Part shown: piece after piece, positions 44,366-53,273 of the stretch
Position numbering within the stretch: the first letter of the stretch is position 1
Layout of the letters: each line of letters opens with the position of its first letter
NCBI GenBank assembly: GCA_003934925.1
Contig: JQIX01000015.1
Location: 1 to 64,000, forward strand
Source of the DNA: Epsilonproteobacteria bacterium (ex Lamellibrachia satsuma)
Lineage (GTDB): Bacteria; Campylobacterota; Campylobacteria; Campylobacterales; Sulfurovaceae
Length of the DNA: 64,000 nt
Direction: 5' to 3'
Program-made: the position numbers and the translations under genes
The notes under the pieces: model-generated
Told to the model about the DNA's origin: nothing
Database searches by the model: none
Seen by the model: only the letters and a program-made list of their open reading frames with translations

Positions 44366-45328
44366 ATGAAAAAAAATCGTTTAAGCATAGCAAACCTGGA
44401 GAATAGAGAGATTTGTATTGATATCCTTATGAGCACATATAATGGTGATAAATACCTAAAAAATCAAATATTGTCACTGCAGCAACAGACCCATAAGAAG
44501 TGGAGACTTCTTATTCGAGATGACGGATCAACGGACAGGACAACAGAGATCATTACCTACTTCTGTCAAAATGATGAACGGATAGAAAGAGTAGAAGATG
44601 ACCTGGGCAACTTGGGGGTGGCAAAAAGTTTTTTCCAATTATTGCAATGTAGTACAGCTGACTATGTTATTTTCTGTGATCAGGATGATATTTGGCTGGA
44701 AAAAAAGTTGGAATTCCTGCTGAAGGCTGCAAAAGAACACTTGGGTACGGAAGTACCATCGCTGGTTTATTGTGACGGGTATGCCTACTCTAACGAAAAT
44801 GGTACTATCCTCTCTAATTCTATTTCCCATTTGCATGCAGATAACTTGCAAGAATTTCTCTTTTTTAATTCCGGATATCAGGGATGCTCTATATTGTTCA
44901 ATAAAAAATTGGCAACGATGGCAAAGCAATATGATAAAGAATTTTATATGCATGATGATATTGTTTCATTGATAGGGCATACTTTTGGAAAAGTATATTT
45001 TTTAGCGGTACCTCTTATGTTGTACCGACAACACGAGTGCAATGTTACCGGGAAGGCACAGTTAAAGAAGTGGGATGCCCTGTATAGGTTTTTTCGCAGA
45101 GATGCTTTCGTTCTTAGTAAAGAGCACTATGCGGAAAAAAAAGAATTTTTTAGTTGTTATCGGCAACAAATGGCTCAAAAAGAACGAGTATTATTTGAAG
45201 CGTATCTTCAATTTCCTACGCTGCCGCTGTTTAAACGCTTTGTTTTGATTTTTCATCATGGGTTCAGTCTTGGGGGAATGAAGTTGCCTTTATGGATAAA
45301 GACCCTTATACGGAGACCGATAGGATGA
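44366..45328 (+). CDS. GT2-family glycosyltransferase (DQDD type)
   Basis: The 320-residue protein shows IDILMSTYNGDKYLKNQILSLQQQTHKKW, IRDDGSTDRTTEII, and YVIFCDQDDIWLEKKLEFLL, then YMHDDIVSLIGHTFG and PLMLYRQHECNVTG, matching the rhamnosyltransferase-like GT2 group, as does the gene at 42143. It starts 66 nt after the previous gene and overlaps the next by 4 nt (ATGA). Confidence 0.88.
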   Translation: MKKNRLSIANLENREICIDILMSTYNGDKYLKNQILSLQQQTHKKWRLLIRDDGSTDRTTEIITYFCQNDERIERVEDDLGNLGVAKSFFQLLQCSTADYVIFCDQDDIWLEKKLEFLLKAAKEHLGTEVPSLVYCDGYAYSNENGTILSNSISHLHADNLQEFLFFNSGYQGCSILFNKKLATMAKQYDKEFYMHDDIVSLIGHTFGKVYFLAVPLMLYRQHECNVTGKAQLKKWDALYRFFRRDAFVLSKEHYAEKKEFFSCYRQQMAQKERVLFEAYLQFPTLPLFKRFVLIFHHGFSLGGMKLPLWIKTLIRRPIG

Positions 45329-46131
45329 TCACAATCTTGACCCCTACCTATAATCGGGCATATGTTTTGTCAAGGCTCTACCACAGTTTGCTCTCCCAGA
45401 CAACTATGGGGTTCGAATGGGTAGTGATAGATGATGGGAGTAGTGATGAAACCCAGGAAATGATTGAAAAGTGGAGAGGAGAAAGTCCTTTCCCGATCAC
45501 CTATCAGTATCAGAAGAACAGAGGGAAAATGCTTGCACTTAATGAAGGTGTAAAGCTTTCAGTTGGTCAGCATATTCTGATCGTGGATAGTGATGATGCA
45601 TTGATTAAAGATGCGATAAAAAGGATTGAGCTGAATATTAGGGAAGACCCTGTAGATAAGGGGTATATTTATCGTAAGGCAGATTTTAGTGGAAGAATTA
45701 TTGGTGAAGAAGTACAGGGGAACACCTTGATCATGCATCCGACAGAGGCAGGGAAGCTATTGAAAGGTGATCTGGCATATGTTTTTCCTAAACATATGAT
45801 GGAAAAATACCCATTTCCAGAAATCAAAGGGGAAAAGTTTGTGCCTGAACTGTATATTTGGAATAAGATCGGGGATGAGGTAGCTTTTGTCTGCTACCCT
45901 CAAAAAGCGATCTACCTTTGTGAGTATCTGGAAGATGGCTACAGCAAAAATTTTGATAAAACCTTTAGGGAAAACCCGAAAAGTTTTTTACTTTTTTATA
46001 AAGATCAGTTCTTTAGAGAGACATCCTTATTTGGACGCGCAAAGATATTGATCCGAATTATTCAAGGATATTTTTATGCTGTTTTGAAATATTTATGGAG
46101 AAGAGATGGCAATAAACAGGATAGTGCATGA
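45325..46131 (+). CDS. GT2-family glycosyltransferase
   Basis: The product of about 268 residues has MITILTPTYNRAYVLSRLYHSLLSQ, WVVIDDGSSDETQEMI, and ILIVDSDDALIKDAIKRIE, a compact family-2 enzyme similar to those that act early on lipid-linked sugars. I start at ATG 45325, overlapping the previous stop; the longer frame from 45292 adds residues from the previous gene. The end overlaps the next start by 4 nt. Confidence 0.87.
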   Translation: MITILTPTYNRAYVLSRLYHSLLSQTTMGFEWVVIDDGSSDETQEMIEKWRGESPFPITYQYQKNRGKMLALNEGVKLSVGQHILIVDSDDALIKDAIKRIELNIREDPVDKGYIYRKADFSGRIIGEEVQGNTLIMHPTEAGKLLKGDLAYVFPKHMMEKYPFPEIKGEKFVPELYIWNKIGDEVAFVCYPQKAIYLCEYLEDGYSKNFDKTFRENPKSFLLFYKDQFFRETSLFGRAKILIRIIQGYFYAVLKYLWRRDGNKQDSA

Positions 46132-46814
46132 TACCTAGAAAAATTCACTATATTTGGGTGGGAAGTGCTATACCTTCCCATGTGCAGCAGATAATTGACA
46201 GTAACAGCCTGCTTTTGGAGGGATATGAGGTCATCATCTGGACTGAAGAGAATATGCCCAAGCTAAATGCCTTCGCCCGGCGTGCTTATGAAGATAAAAA
46301 GTGGGCATTTGTATCAGATTATCTACGATTTTATATACTTTATTATGAGGGCGGAATATATCTGGATACCGATATGGAAGTTCTAAAACCTCTCGATGAT
46401 TTGAACAGTTGGAAATTTTTTGCTGGATGGAGTAGAACACATAAATACATTGAAACAGCTATTGTCGGCACGGAATCCCGCAATGAATGCATTCGAAATA
46501 TTTTAGAAAGATACAATACTATGAAGGGAGAAGCGTATCCCACTTCTCCGGAGATCTTAACAGAATGCTACAGAGGGTACCATAAAAAAGAGGAATTGTG
46601 TATCTTGGAAAGTGAATATTTCTATCCTTTACTTGATGGAGAAAAGCCAAGTAAACAATTATTGGAAAAAGCATATACCAATCATCTGTGGCATGAAAGT
46701 TGGCGAAGTTATGTTCCGTTACGAAGATTTCTTCGCAGGATTGGTGCAATGAAGTTGTATCATGGTGTCATAGCCAAAATGAATCATATATTTCATCTCA
46801 ACAATGACCATTAG
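46128..46814 (+). CDS. GT32-family glycosyltransferase (OCH1/capsule type)
   Basis: The 228-residue protein begins MIPRKIHYIWVGSAIPSHV and contains WAFVSDYLRFYILYYEGGIYLDTDMEVLKPLD, the classic GT32 segment with the metal-binding DTD. Such enzymes add mannose, galactose or related sugars in capsules and glycans. It is short but has the complete catalytic core. A 162-nt gap with only a weak small ORF follows. Confidence 0.87.
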   Translation: MIPRKIHYIWVGSAIPSHVQQIIDSNSLLLEGYEVIIWTEENMPKLNAFARRAYEDKKWAFVSDYLRFYILYYEGGIYLDTDMEVLKPLDDLNSWKFFAGWSRTHKYIETAIVGTESRNECIRNILERYNTMKGEAYPTSPEILTECYRGYHKKEELCILESEYFYPLLDGEKPSKQLLEKAYTNHLWHESWRSYVPLRRFLRRIGAMKLYHGVIAKMNHIFHLNNDH

Positions 46815-46831
46815 TATCTCTGGTGATTTTT

Positions 46832-47002
46832 ATGTCCAATTCAATTATGGAAAAGTTACTAGAAGTTATGGGTAAAAATGATAGAATCTTTCTAAGAAGT
46901 TTGTACAATATGCATTATGATATAGTAACAAATAGAATGGAATTGCAGTATTCAGATTATAAAGGGTCAAAGGAAAATGAAAAAAGAGAATATAGTGTTT
47001 GA
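46832..47002 (+). CDS. Possible 56-residue ORF before pglB (doubtful)
   Basis: An ORF starting at ATG 46832 (MSNSIMEKLLEVMGKND...) fills the gap between the GT32 and PglB genes and overlaps pglB by 26 nt in another frame. No ribosome site of good quality precedes it and it resembles nothing I know. It could be a gene remnant or chance. Confidence 0.2.
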   Translation: MSNSIMEKLLEVMGKNDRIFLRSLYNMHYDIVTNRMELQYSDYKGSKENEKREYSV

Positions 47003-49133
47003 TATGGCAGAGAAGAGGACGTCATTATGGCTGTTTATCGTAGTTGCGTTTCTTTTCAGTATAGGCCTTCGTATGTACTGGCCTCTGGCATTTGGTGATA
47101 CGATGTCAATGTACCATAATGGCCAACTGATGATAAATACCAATGACGGATATTTCTTCGCTACGGCGGCTAAAGATATCCTTAACGGCTTTGTCTCTGA
47201 TGATCTGCTCAGGGCGGTTGCTGCGAAGAATGCCAGCCCTGGCTTGGTCTATCTTACTGTTTATGCAACCAAGTGGACACCTTTTTCTCTTGAAAGTGTG
47301 ATCCTGTATCTGCCCGCGGTTATCTCCAGTCTTATTGTGATACCTATTGTTTTGACGGGGCGTTTACTTGGCAATACGCTGCTTGGTTTTCTTGCTGCTC
47401 TTCTTGGGGCTATAACTTGGAGCTATTACAACAGGACAATGGTAGGGTATTATGATACTGATATGTTTTCTGTACTTTTGCAGTTTACTATTTTTTATGC
47501 TTTGCTGCATGTGATCTATAAAAAAGATATTTTCAGTCTTGTGCTGGCTGCTTTTTTTATTTTGATCTATCCTTTGTTCTATGCACAGGGAATGAGCATC
47601 GTATTTGCGACATTCATTTTTGTAGTGTCTTATCTCTTTTTGGAACATATGGGATGGATAAAGCAAGAAGAGACCAAAGCTTTTTCGGATAAAGCTATAA
47701 GTCTTTACGGAACAGTGATCCTTTTGAGCATCGTTTTGATGATAACGGTTCCCATCGGTATAAAAGTGGTCCTGTTTGTTTTGGCTGCTTTACTGATCCT
47801 TTCAGACAAACTCACTGAAAAGCAATTGCAGATGATCGCACTGGTTGCATTCGTCAGTTTTTTATGGTTCGGCAATGTCTTTTCCATGATTTGGGGAAGT
47901 GTGTCGGGGTATCTTGACAGGGGTGTAGCAAGAGAAGGATTGCATTTCTATCAGGTGGTCCAAACGGTCAGAGAGGCAGGTGCAATCCCGCTTTCAACAG
48001 TGGCAAACCGTATTTCTGGTTCAATGGCAGGGTTTACTTTGGCACTTGTGGGGTATGTATTGTTGGTGATAAGGCATAAACCCTTTATTGTCGCATTGCC
48101 TCTGATAGGGGTAGGCCTTTTTGCACTCATGGGCGGACTGCGTTTTACTGTGTATGCTGTACCTGTTGCGGCCATAAGTGCCATGTACTTCTTCTTTTTT
48201 ATAGCAGGCTATATGCGCAACAGGTACTTGAAGGTGCTGCTGCCTGTGTTGGGGGTGATCGTTCTGCTGATCCCGAATATCCAGCATATTATGGCATATA
48301 AAGTGCCTACAGTAATGAATGCTGCAGAAGTGTCTGATCTCGAAAAGCTCAAAAAGATATCTTCACCCAGGGATTATACTCTGGCATGGTGGGATTATGG
48401 TTACCCTATTTGGTTTTATTCTGATACGAATACCATTATTGACGGGGCGAAACACCAGAATGACAACTTTATCATCTCCAAAACCATGCAGACGGGTTCA
48501 CCGGAGTTGGCTGCCAACTTAGGTAGGATCGCAGTGGAGCACTATGTTACCTCCGGTTATAAAAATATAGCCGATACTCTCTTTAAGAACGGCCAAAAGG
48601 ATCAGCTTGACCCCAATCTTTTCCTGGCAAAGTTGGAGAGTGGTGGGATGAAACTTCCACAAAAGACTAGAGATATCTATTTGTATCTTCCTTACAGAAT
48701 GCTCAATATTTTTCCCACAGTCACAGTGTTCGGAAATTTGGATCTGATGACGGGAAAAGCAGAAAGAAAGGTTCAGTTTTATCCAACACGTGCGATTAAA
48801 GATAATAATGGGGTACTTCAGTTCTCCAACGGCATTGTATTTGATATGAAAAAAGGTGAGCTTCTCTTCGGAAAGAGGAAAGTTCCGATAAAGTCTTTTA
48901 TTGTTACACAAATAACGAAAAACGGAAAAGCACAAGTAAGATCACAGTTCTATCATGCCGAGGGGCAACATGTTGTAGTGTTTATGGAAAGTTATAAACA
49001 GTTTATTGTGATGGATACAGAAACATTTAAATCAACTTATGTTCAAATGTTCATACTTGGAAAATATGATAAAAGTCTCTTTGAATTGGTCGTATCGTCA
49101 CCTTACAGTAAAATCTATAAACTTAAAAAGTAA
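46977..49133 (+). CDS. pglB: PglB/STT3-type oligosaccharyltransferase
   Basis: PglB transfers a lipid-linked oligosaccharide to asparagine of acceptor proteins in the periplasm. The 718-residue protein has about 11-13 membrane helices in the first 440 residues, acidic loop motifs TNDGYFF (near 57) and GYYDTDMF (near 160), and the catalytic WWDYG at 471-475 within a soluble C-terminal domain. Length and layout match the Campylobacterota enzymes. The operon also has Wzm/Wzt rather than the PglK flippase usual for N-glycans. The gene is preceded by AAAGGGTC and followed 3 nt later by a GT4 gene. Confidence 0.94.
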   Translation: MKKENIVFDMAEKRTSLWLFIVVAFLFSIGLRMYWPLAFGDTMSMYHNGQLMINTNDGYFFATAAKDILNGFVSDDLLRAVAAKNASPGLVYLTVYATKWTPFSLESVILYLPAVISSLIVIPIVLTGRLLGNTLLGFLAALLGAITWSYYNRTMVGYYDTDMFSVLLQFTIFYALLHVIYKKDIFSLVLAAFFILIYPLFYAQGMSIVFATFIFVVSYLFLEHMGWIKQEETKAFSDKAISLYGTVILLSIVLMITVPIGIKVVLFVLAALLILSDKLTEKQLQMIALVAFVSFLWFGNVFSMIWGSVSGYLDRGVAREGLHFYQVVQTVREAGAIPLSTVANRISGSMAGFTLALVGYVLLVIRHKPFIVALPLIGVGLFALMGGLRFTVYAVPVAAISAMYFFFFIAGYMRNRYLKVLLPVLGVIVLLIPNIQHIMAYKVPTVMNAAEVSDLEKLKKISSPRDYTLAWWDYGYPIWFYSDTNTIIDGAKHQNDNFIISKTMQTGSPELAANLGRIAVEHYVTSGYKNIADTLFKNGQKDQLDPNLFLAKLESGGMKLPQKTRDIYLYLPYRMLNIFPTVTVFGNLDLMTGKAERKVQFYPTRAIKDNNGVLQFSNGIVFDMKKGELLFGKRKVPIKSFIVTQITKNGKAQVRSQFYHAEGQHVVVFMESYKQFIVMDTETFKSTYVQMFILGKYDKSLFELVVSSPYSKIYKLKK

Positions 49134-49136
49134 AGC

Positions 49137-50180
49137 ATGAAACGAGCTCTATTTATTACCACACATCCTGTGATAGGTGGAGCCCAGAAATGGACTTATG
49201 ATCAGATAACGATACTTCAAGAATATTATGAGATATATTTTGCAACAGGGAAGGAAGGTTGGCTTAGTGATAAAGTGAAACCTTTCTGTAAAGAGATCTT
49301 TGTGGATAAAAGTTTATATGATTTCTCTTCTCTTGGATATCTTTTTCGGTTATATAAATTTGTGAAATCAAATCAAATTAATATTGTAATAGCAAGCAGT
49401 GCAAATGCCGGGGTATATGCACGACTTTTGAAAATATTTTTACCAAATCTATCAGTAGTGTATGTAAGTCATGGATGGAGTGCGATTTATCGGGGTAATT
49501 GGGTTTACCAAAGAGTAGAAAAGATACTCTCTTATTTAACTACATCTATTTTGGTCATTTCCCAAGATGACTATAATAAAGCTATAGATGTATTAAAGAT
49601 TGATCCCAGGAAGTTAGTGCTTATTGAAAATGCGATTTTTCCGTATAAAAGCAATAATTGTATAGATCAGTTAAGCAAAGATAGGGAAAAGATCACTATT
49701 GTAATGATTGCACGTTTTGAATATCCTAAACGGCAAGATCTACTTATAGAAGTAGCAAAAAAATTTCAAAATATTCATTTTAATTTTGTTGGGGAAGGTC
49801 AGAAGCTAGACCAGCTTAAAGAAAATGCCCCATATAATGTAACTTTTTTGGGAGCATTAACTGAAGTGGAACCGGTATTGAAAAAATCAGATATATTTGT
49901 TCTTCTGAGTGATAGTGAAGGGATGCCTCTATCAGTAATTGAAGCTCTTGCTTGTGGGAAACCGATGATATTAAGTGATATTTCATCTATGAGGGTATTT
50001 ATTGAAGAGAATGGTTTATTGGTTAAAAATGATACTGAATCAATAGTGAAAGCATTGGAAGAGATACAGAATATGGATCTTCAATCAATGGGGAGACATT
50101 CAGAGAAGATTTTTAATAAGCGATTTAATCTGCTTAATAAGCAAAAAGAATATTTATCATTTTATGAGAGTCTGACTTAA
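49137..50180 (+). CDS. GT4-family glycosyltransferase
   Basis: The 347-residue protein is a GT-B enzyme: MKRALFITTHPVIGGAQKWTYDQ at the start, a Rossmann donor domain with ITIVMIARFEYPKRQDLLIEVA and FVLLSDSEGMPLSVIEALACGKPMI with the E(x7)E motif of family 4. Related enzymes use UDP-sugars (for example PglA/PglH types in Campylobacter). It is the last plus-strand gene of the glycan locus and overlaps the stop of the convergent WecA-like gene by 4 nt. Confidence 0.88.
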   Translation: MKRALFITTHPVIGGAQKWTYDQITILQEYYEIYFATGKEGWLSDKVKPFCKEIFVDKSLYDFSSLGYLFRLYKFVKSNQINIVIASSANAGVYARLLKIFLPNLSVVYVSHGWSAIYRGNWVYQRVEKILSYLTTSILVISQDDYNKAIDVLKIDPRKLVLIENAIFPYKSNNCIDQLSKDREKITIVMIARFEYPKRQDLLIEVAKKFQNIHFNFVGEGQKLDQLKENAPYNVTFLGALTEVEPVLKKSDIFVLLSDSEGMPLSVIEALACGKPMILSDISSMRVFIEENGLLVKNDTESIVKALEEIQNMDLQSMGRHSEKIFNKRFNLLNKQKEYLSFYESLT

Positions 50181-51181
50181 TTTTGTATATCTTTTTTATA
50201 TAAATAATAGTAAAAGATTACATAAAAAACAATAAAACAACAAGCAATAATGATGTTGGATATAGAACGGCCATAATATATTGTTGAGAATATTATGAAC
50301 GGAAGTACAAAGACAATAATAAGGAGTGCTGTTAAAGGATTGCTGCGGGTGATCTGTCTATAGACCAGCATATGAAAATGATATGAATCCGGTTGCATCG
50401 GAGAGATACCTGTATAGAGTTTTCTCATAATGGAAAAAAGAACTTCCCAGACAGGGTAGATGAATATTGCAAATACATACCAGGGGCTGACACTTTCATA
50501 TTTGCTGGCGAGAAAAATACCGATGATGGCAACAATGAACCCAAGAAGATAGGCTCCTCCGTCTCCAAGAAAGATCTTGCCTTTGGGGAAATTCAACAGA
50601 AAGAAACCCAATGTAGCCCCTCCTGTGACCAGAATAATATAGAGTATTTCAAAATTCTCCTGCCGGTATGCAGTGAAAGCAAAAGAAAAAAGCACAAGAA
50701 AAATGACCCCGGAGGCGAGGCCGTTGAATCCGTCGATGATATTGACTGCGTTCATCATGCCCACAATAGCAAAAGTGCTGAATAGTATCCCCACCCAATA
50801 GGGCATACTGATACCTAAGCCTAAATAGGTGACAACAGAGCCAGTTAGCCAAATGGCGCTTAGCGCGGCTATGCCCTGCAGTGCCAAACGTCGTCTGGGA
50901 CTTAATGAATGATGGTAATCTTCAAAAATACCGCTTAAAAATGCAAGAAAGACAGAGAATAGAAGTTTCCATCCAAGAGGTGTTAAAAACAAAAATAGCA
51001 TTCCGGCAACTATACCGATACCTCCGGCTCTTGGTGTAGAAATATCATGAAAGTTCTGTGGCTTTTCTTCCATATGGGAATCGATAAAAAAGCTGTGTTT
51101 ATGTGTAAAATGAATCACTAGAAATTGTAGAATAAATGAAACAACAAATGCTCCAAGAGCATACCATTCCGGATGATTCAT
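50177..51181 (-). CDS. WecA/MraY-family UDP-HexNAc-1-phosphate:undecaprenyl-phosphate transferase
   Basis: This family starts glycan synthesis by moving a sugar-1-phosphate to undecaprenyl phosphate. The 334-residue protein has about 10 membrane helices and the catalytic regions TPRAGGIGIVAG, NAVNIIDGFNGLASG and LNFPKGKIFLGDGGAYLLGF. The sequence is nearer WecA/WbpL than the cell-wall enzyme MraY. As the likely initiating enzyme for the glycan made by the plus-strand locus, it faces it tail to tail. Confidence 0.9.
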   Translation of the reverse strand: MNHPEWYALGAFVVSFILQFLVIHFTHKHSFFIDSHMEEKPQNFHDISTPRAGGIGIVAGMLFLFLTPLGWKLLFSVFLAFLSGIFEDYHHSLSPRRRLALQGIAALSAIWLTGSVVTYLGLGISMPYWVGILFSTFAIVGMMNAVNIIDGFNGLASGVIFLVLFSFAFTAYRQENFEILYIILVTGGATLGFFLLNFPKGKIFLGDGGAYLLGFIVAIIGIFLASKYESVSPWYVFAIFIYPVWEVLFSIMRKLYTGISPMQPDSYHFHMLVYRQITRSNPLTALLIIVFVLPFIIFSTIYYGRSISNIIIACCFIVFYVIFYYYLYKKDIQN

Positions 51182-51227
51182 GTCCGTCCTTTTTTAAAGG
51201 TAATTTTATCACAATAGACTTCAATAA

Positions 51228-51284
51228 AGGGTACCTCTAATAACCCTAGATGTTATGAGTATTTAGGGTTATTAGAGGTGCCCT
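51228..51284. repeat. 57-nt near-perfect hairpin, MITE-like or regulatory
   Basis: Twenty-one-bp arms (51228-51248 and 51264-51284; one G/T-type mismatch) flank a 15-nt loop, in the promoter gap between the WecA-like gene and the ComEA-like gene. Part of the right arm, ATTAGAGGTGCCCTAATGTT, recurs at 15979-16000 with a single difference, so this is a dispersed repeat. Confidence 0.75.
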
Positions 51285-51383
51285 AATGTTATTCAATTTA
51301 AATGAAGGGTAAACCAGTAAATTTGCAATTGTGTTATAATCAAATTTTAAAATAATAATAGAGAAAGAGAGGGATAAGAAAAT

Positions 51384-51665
51384 ATGTTTAAAAAAATCAT
51401 TACAGGTTTGCTGTTTCTGGCGGCTACTTCAGTATTTGGAATGACACTTCAACAGCTTAACAGTGCTTCAAAAGTAGAACTTATGGAGATAAAGGGGATT
51501 GGCGAGGTAAAAGCAAAAGCAATCATTAAAGAGAGGAAAGTCTCTGAATTCAAATCCTTTAAGGACCTGCAAAGAGTCAAAGGAGTCGGCAAAGCGACTG
51601 CAGAGAATATTAAAAACGATGTAACATCAAAAGCCAAATCTAAAACAAAAAAGAAAAAAGCCTAA
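51384..51665 (+). CDS. ComEA-like helix-hairpin-helix DNA-binding protein
   Basis: The 93-residue protein has a signal peptide (FKKIITGLLFLAATSVFG) and a double helix-hairpin-helix module (SASKVELMEIKGIGEVKAKAIIKER and SFKDLQRVKGVGKATAENI), followed by a Lys-rich tail. This matches short ComEA-like proteins that bind DNA in the periplasm during uptake. It would act outside the cytoplasm if the signal is cleaved. It stands alone before gltX. Confidence 0.85.
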   Translation: MFKKIITGLLFLAATSVFGMTLQQLNSASKVELMEIKGIGEVKAKAIIKERKVSEFKSFKDLQRVKGVGKATAENIKNDVTSKAKSKTKKKKA

Positions 51666-51781
51666 AAAACAAAAAAGAATCCTTATTTCTTTGAAGCAGG
51701 CATTTTTGCCTGTTCTGTAATGGCAAAACCACTTTAACCACATTTTGGGTACAATCACATAATTTATTTCAAGGCAATATT

Positions 51782-53170
51782 ATGACAGTGACACGTTTTG
51801 CCCCTTCTCCGACAGGGTATTTGCACATCGGTGGTCTTAGGACCGCACTCTTTTCCTGGCTTACAGCCAAGCATAACAACGGGAAATTTCTGCTTCGTAT
51901 AGAAGATACGGATATGGCCAGAAACTCTGAGGAGGCGAAAGATGCCATTCTTAAAGCATTTGAATGGGTAGGTATGAGTTATGATGGTGAAGTAGTGTAC
52001 CAGTCAAAGCGTTTTGATCTGTATAAAAAGTACATTGACCAGCTTCTTGAAGAAGGTAAAGCCTACAAATGCTATATGAGTAAAGAGGAACTCGATGCTC
52101 TGCGTGAAGAACAAATGGCAAAAAAAGAACGTACACGCTATGACGGGCGTTATCGTGACTTTGCAGGCATACCGCCGGAAGATGTAGAGCCGGTTGTTCG
52201 TATCAAAGCACCTCAGGAGGGGACTATCTCTTTTGTGGATGGAGTAAAAGGAGAAATGAATATCTCCGCATCTGAAGTGGATGACTTTGTTATAGCAAGA
52301 GCAGATGGTGCTCCAACATACAACTTCGTGGTCGCTATAGATGATGCGCTTATGGGGTTGACGGATGTAATACGCGGAGATGACCATCTTTACAATACTC
52401 CCAAACAGATCGTTGTCTATAATGCACTTGGATTTAAGATCCCCAAATTCTATCATGTTGCTATGATCAATAATGAACAAGGTAAAAAGCTCTCCAAAAG
52501 AGATGGAGCAACGGATGTGATGGAGTATAAGGAACTGGGTTATTTACCCGAAGCATTGCTGAACTTCTTGGTACGTCTTGGATGGAGTTACGGTGACCAG
52601 GAGATTTTCAGTATTGAAGAGATGATCGCTCTTTTCGATCCTGAGAATATTAACAAGTCTTCGTCAAACTATAACCTTGATAAACTGCTATGGCTGAATG
52701 CCCACTATATTAAAAACAAATCCAATACAGAACTGACAGAACTGTTGAAACCTTTTGATGTGGATATTGCAAAGCATGACAAGATGGAGATGCTTTTGGA
52801 TGCGACCAAAGAGAGAGGAAAGACATTGGTTGAGCTTGCAGATCAGATCAAACTGATACTTGCTGCTCCTGTCGAGTATGATGAAAAAGCAGTAAAAAAA
52901 GCCTTCAAGGGTGAAGCAAAAGAGATACTTACGGATTTTATTGCACTGCTGCAAACATGGGAGAAACCTCTGCATCTACCTACGGATTACCATGAGGTTA
53001 TGGAGAAGATCGTAGCAGACAAAGAGATAGGTTTCGGGAAGATAGGAATGCCTCTGCGTGTCAGCTTGCTGGGGAGTATGACCGGCGCAGGGATGGATGA
53101 AGTAATGGCTATTCTGGGTGTGGATGAAACGATAGAGCGTATTGAAAGAGCGGTTGCTACGATCGCGTAG
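51782..53170 (+). CDS. gltX: Glutamyl-tRNA synthetase
   Basis: GltX charges tRNA-Glu. The 462-residue protein has the class I HIGH-type motif APSPTGYLHIGGLRTALFSW and the KMSKS-type loop GKKLSKRDGATDV. Many Campylobacterota carry two GltX enzymes, one charging tRNA-Gln with Glu; this one could be either. Its stop codon TAG (53168-53170) lies in the 5' GTAG of a REP hairpin, so the end of the gene has been shaped by a repeat insertion. Confidence 0.95.
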   Translation: MTVTRFAPSPTGYLHIGGLRTALFSWLTAKHNNGKFLLRIEDTDMARNSEEAKDAILKAFEWVGMSYDGEVVYQSKRFDLYKKYIDQLLEEGKAYKCYMSKEELDALREEQMAKKERTRYDGRYRDFAGIPPEDVEPVVRIKAPQEGTISFVDGVKGEMNISASEVDDFVIARADGAPTYNFVVAIDDALMGLTDVIRGDDHLYNTPKQIVVYNALGFKIPKFYHVAMINNEQGKKLSKRDGATDVMEYKELGYLPEALLNFLVRLGWSYGDQEIFSIEEMIALFDPENINKSSSNYNLDKLLWLNAHYIKNKSNTELTELLKPFDVDIAKHDKMEMLLDATKERGKTLVELADQIKLILAAPVEYDEKAVKKAFKGEAKEILTDFIALLQTWEKPLHLPTDYHEVMEKIVADKEIGFGKIGMPLRVSLLGSMTGAGMDEVMAILGVDETIERIERAVATIA

Positions 53171-53273
53171 GTTTGGCCATGCCAAACGCCTTGATAAAAT
53201 CAAAATTATCCCCACAATTTAAAACAACTATTTATCCATATTGAGATTTGACGTTTGGTGAGACCAAACCTAC
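53167..53273. repeat. REPIN of family 1: inverted REP pair between gltX and mqnA
   Basis: REP copy A (53167-53190) is GTAG followed by hairpin GTTTGGC-CAT-GCCAAAC. Copy B (53251-53273, opposite orientation) is GTAG followed by GTTTGGT-CTC-ACCAAAC. The C-G pair of one is a T-A pair in the other, so pairing is conserved. The TAG of each GTAG is the stop codon of the gene that faces it: gltX on plus, mqnA on minus. Two inverted REPs about 60 nt apart is the layout of a REPIN mobilised by a RAYT transposase, which is not in this window. Confidence 0.8.

Noticed and set aside
30248-51181. Glycan locus as a recently acquired genomic island
   Set aside because: The glycosyltransferase part (37.5-46.8 kb) is more AT-rich than its neighbours, but there is no integrase, tRNA boundary or flanking repeat, so transfer of the whole locus cannot be claimed.
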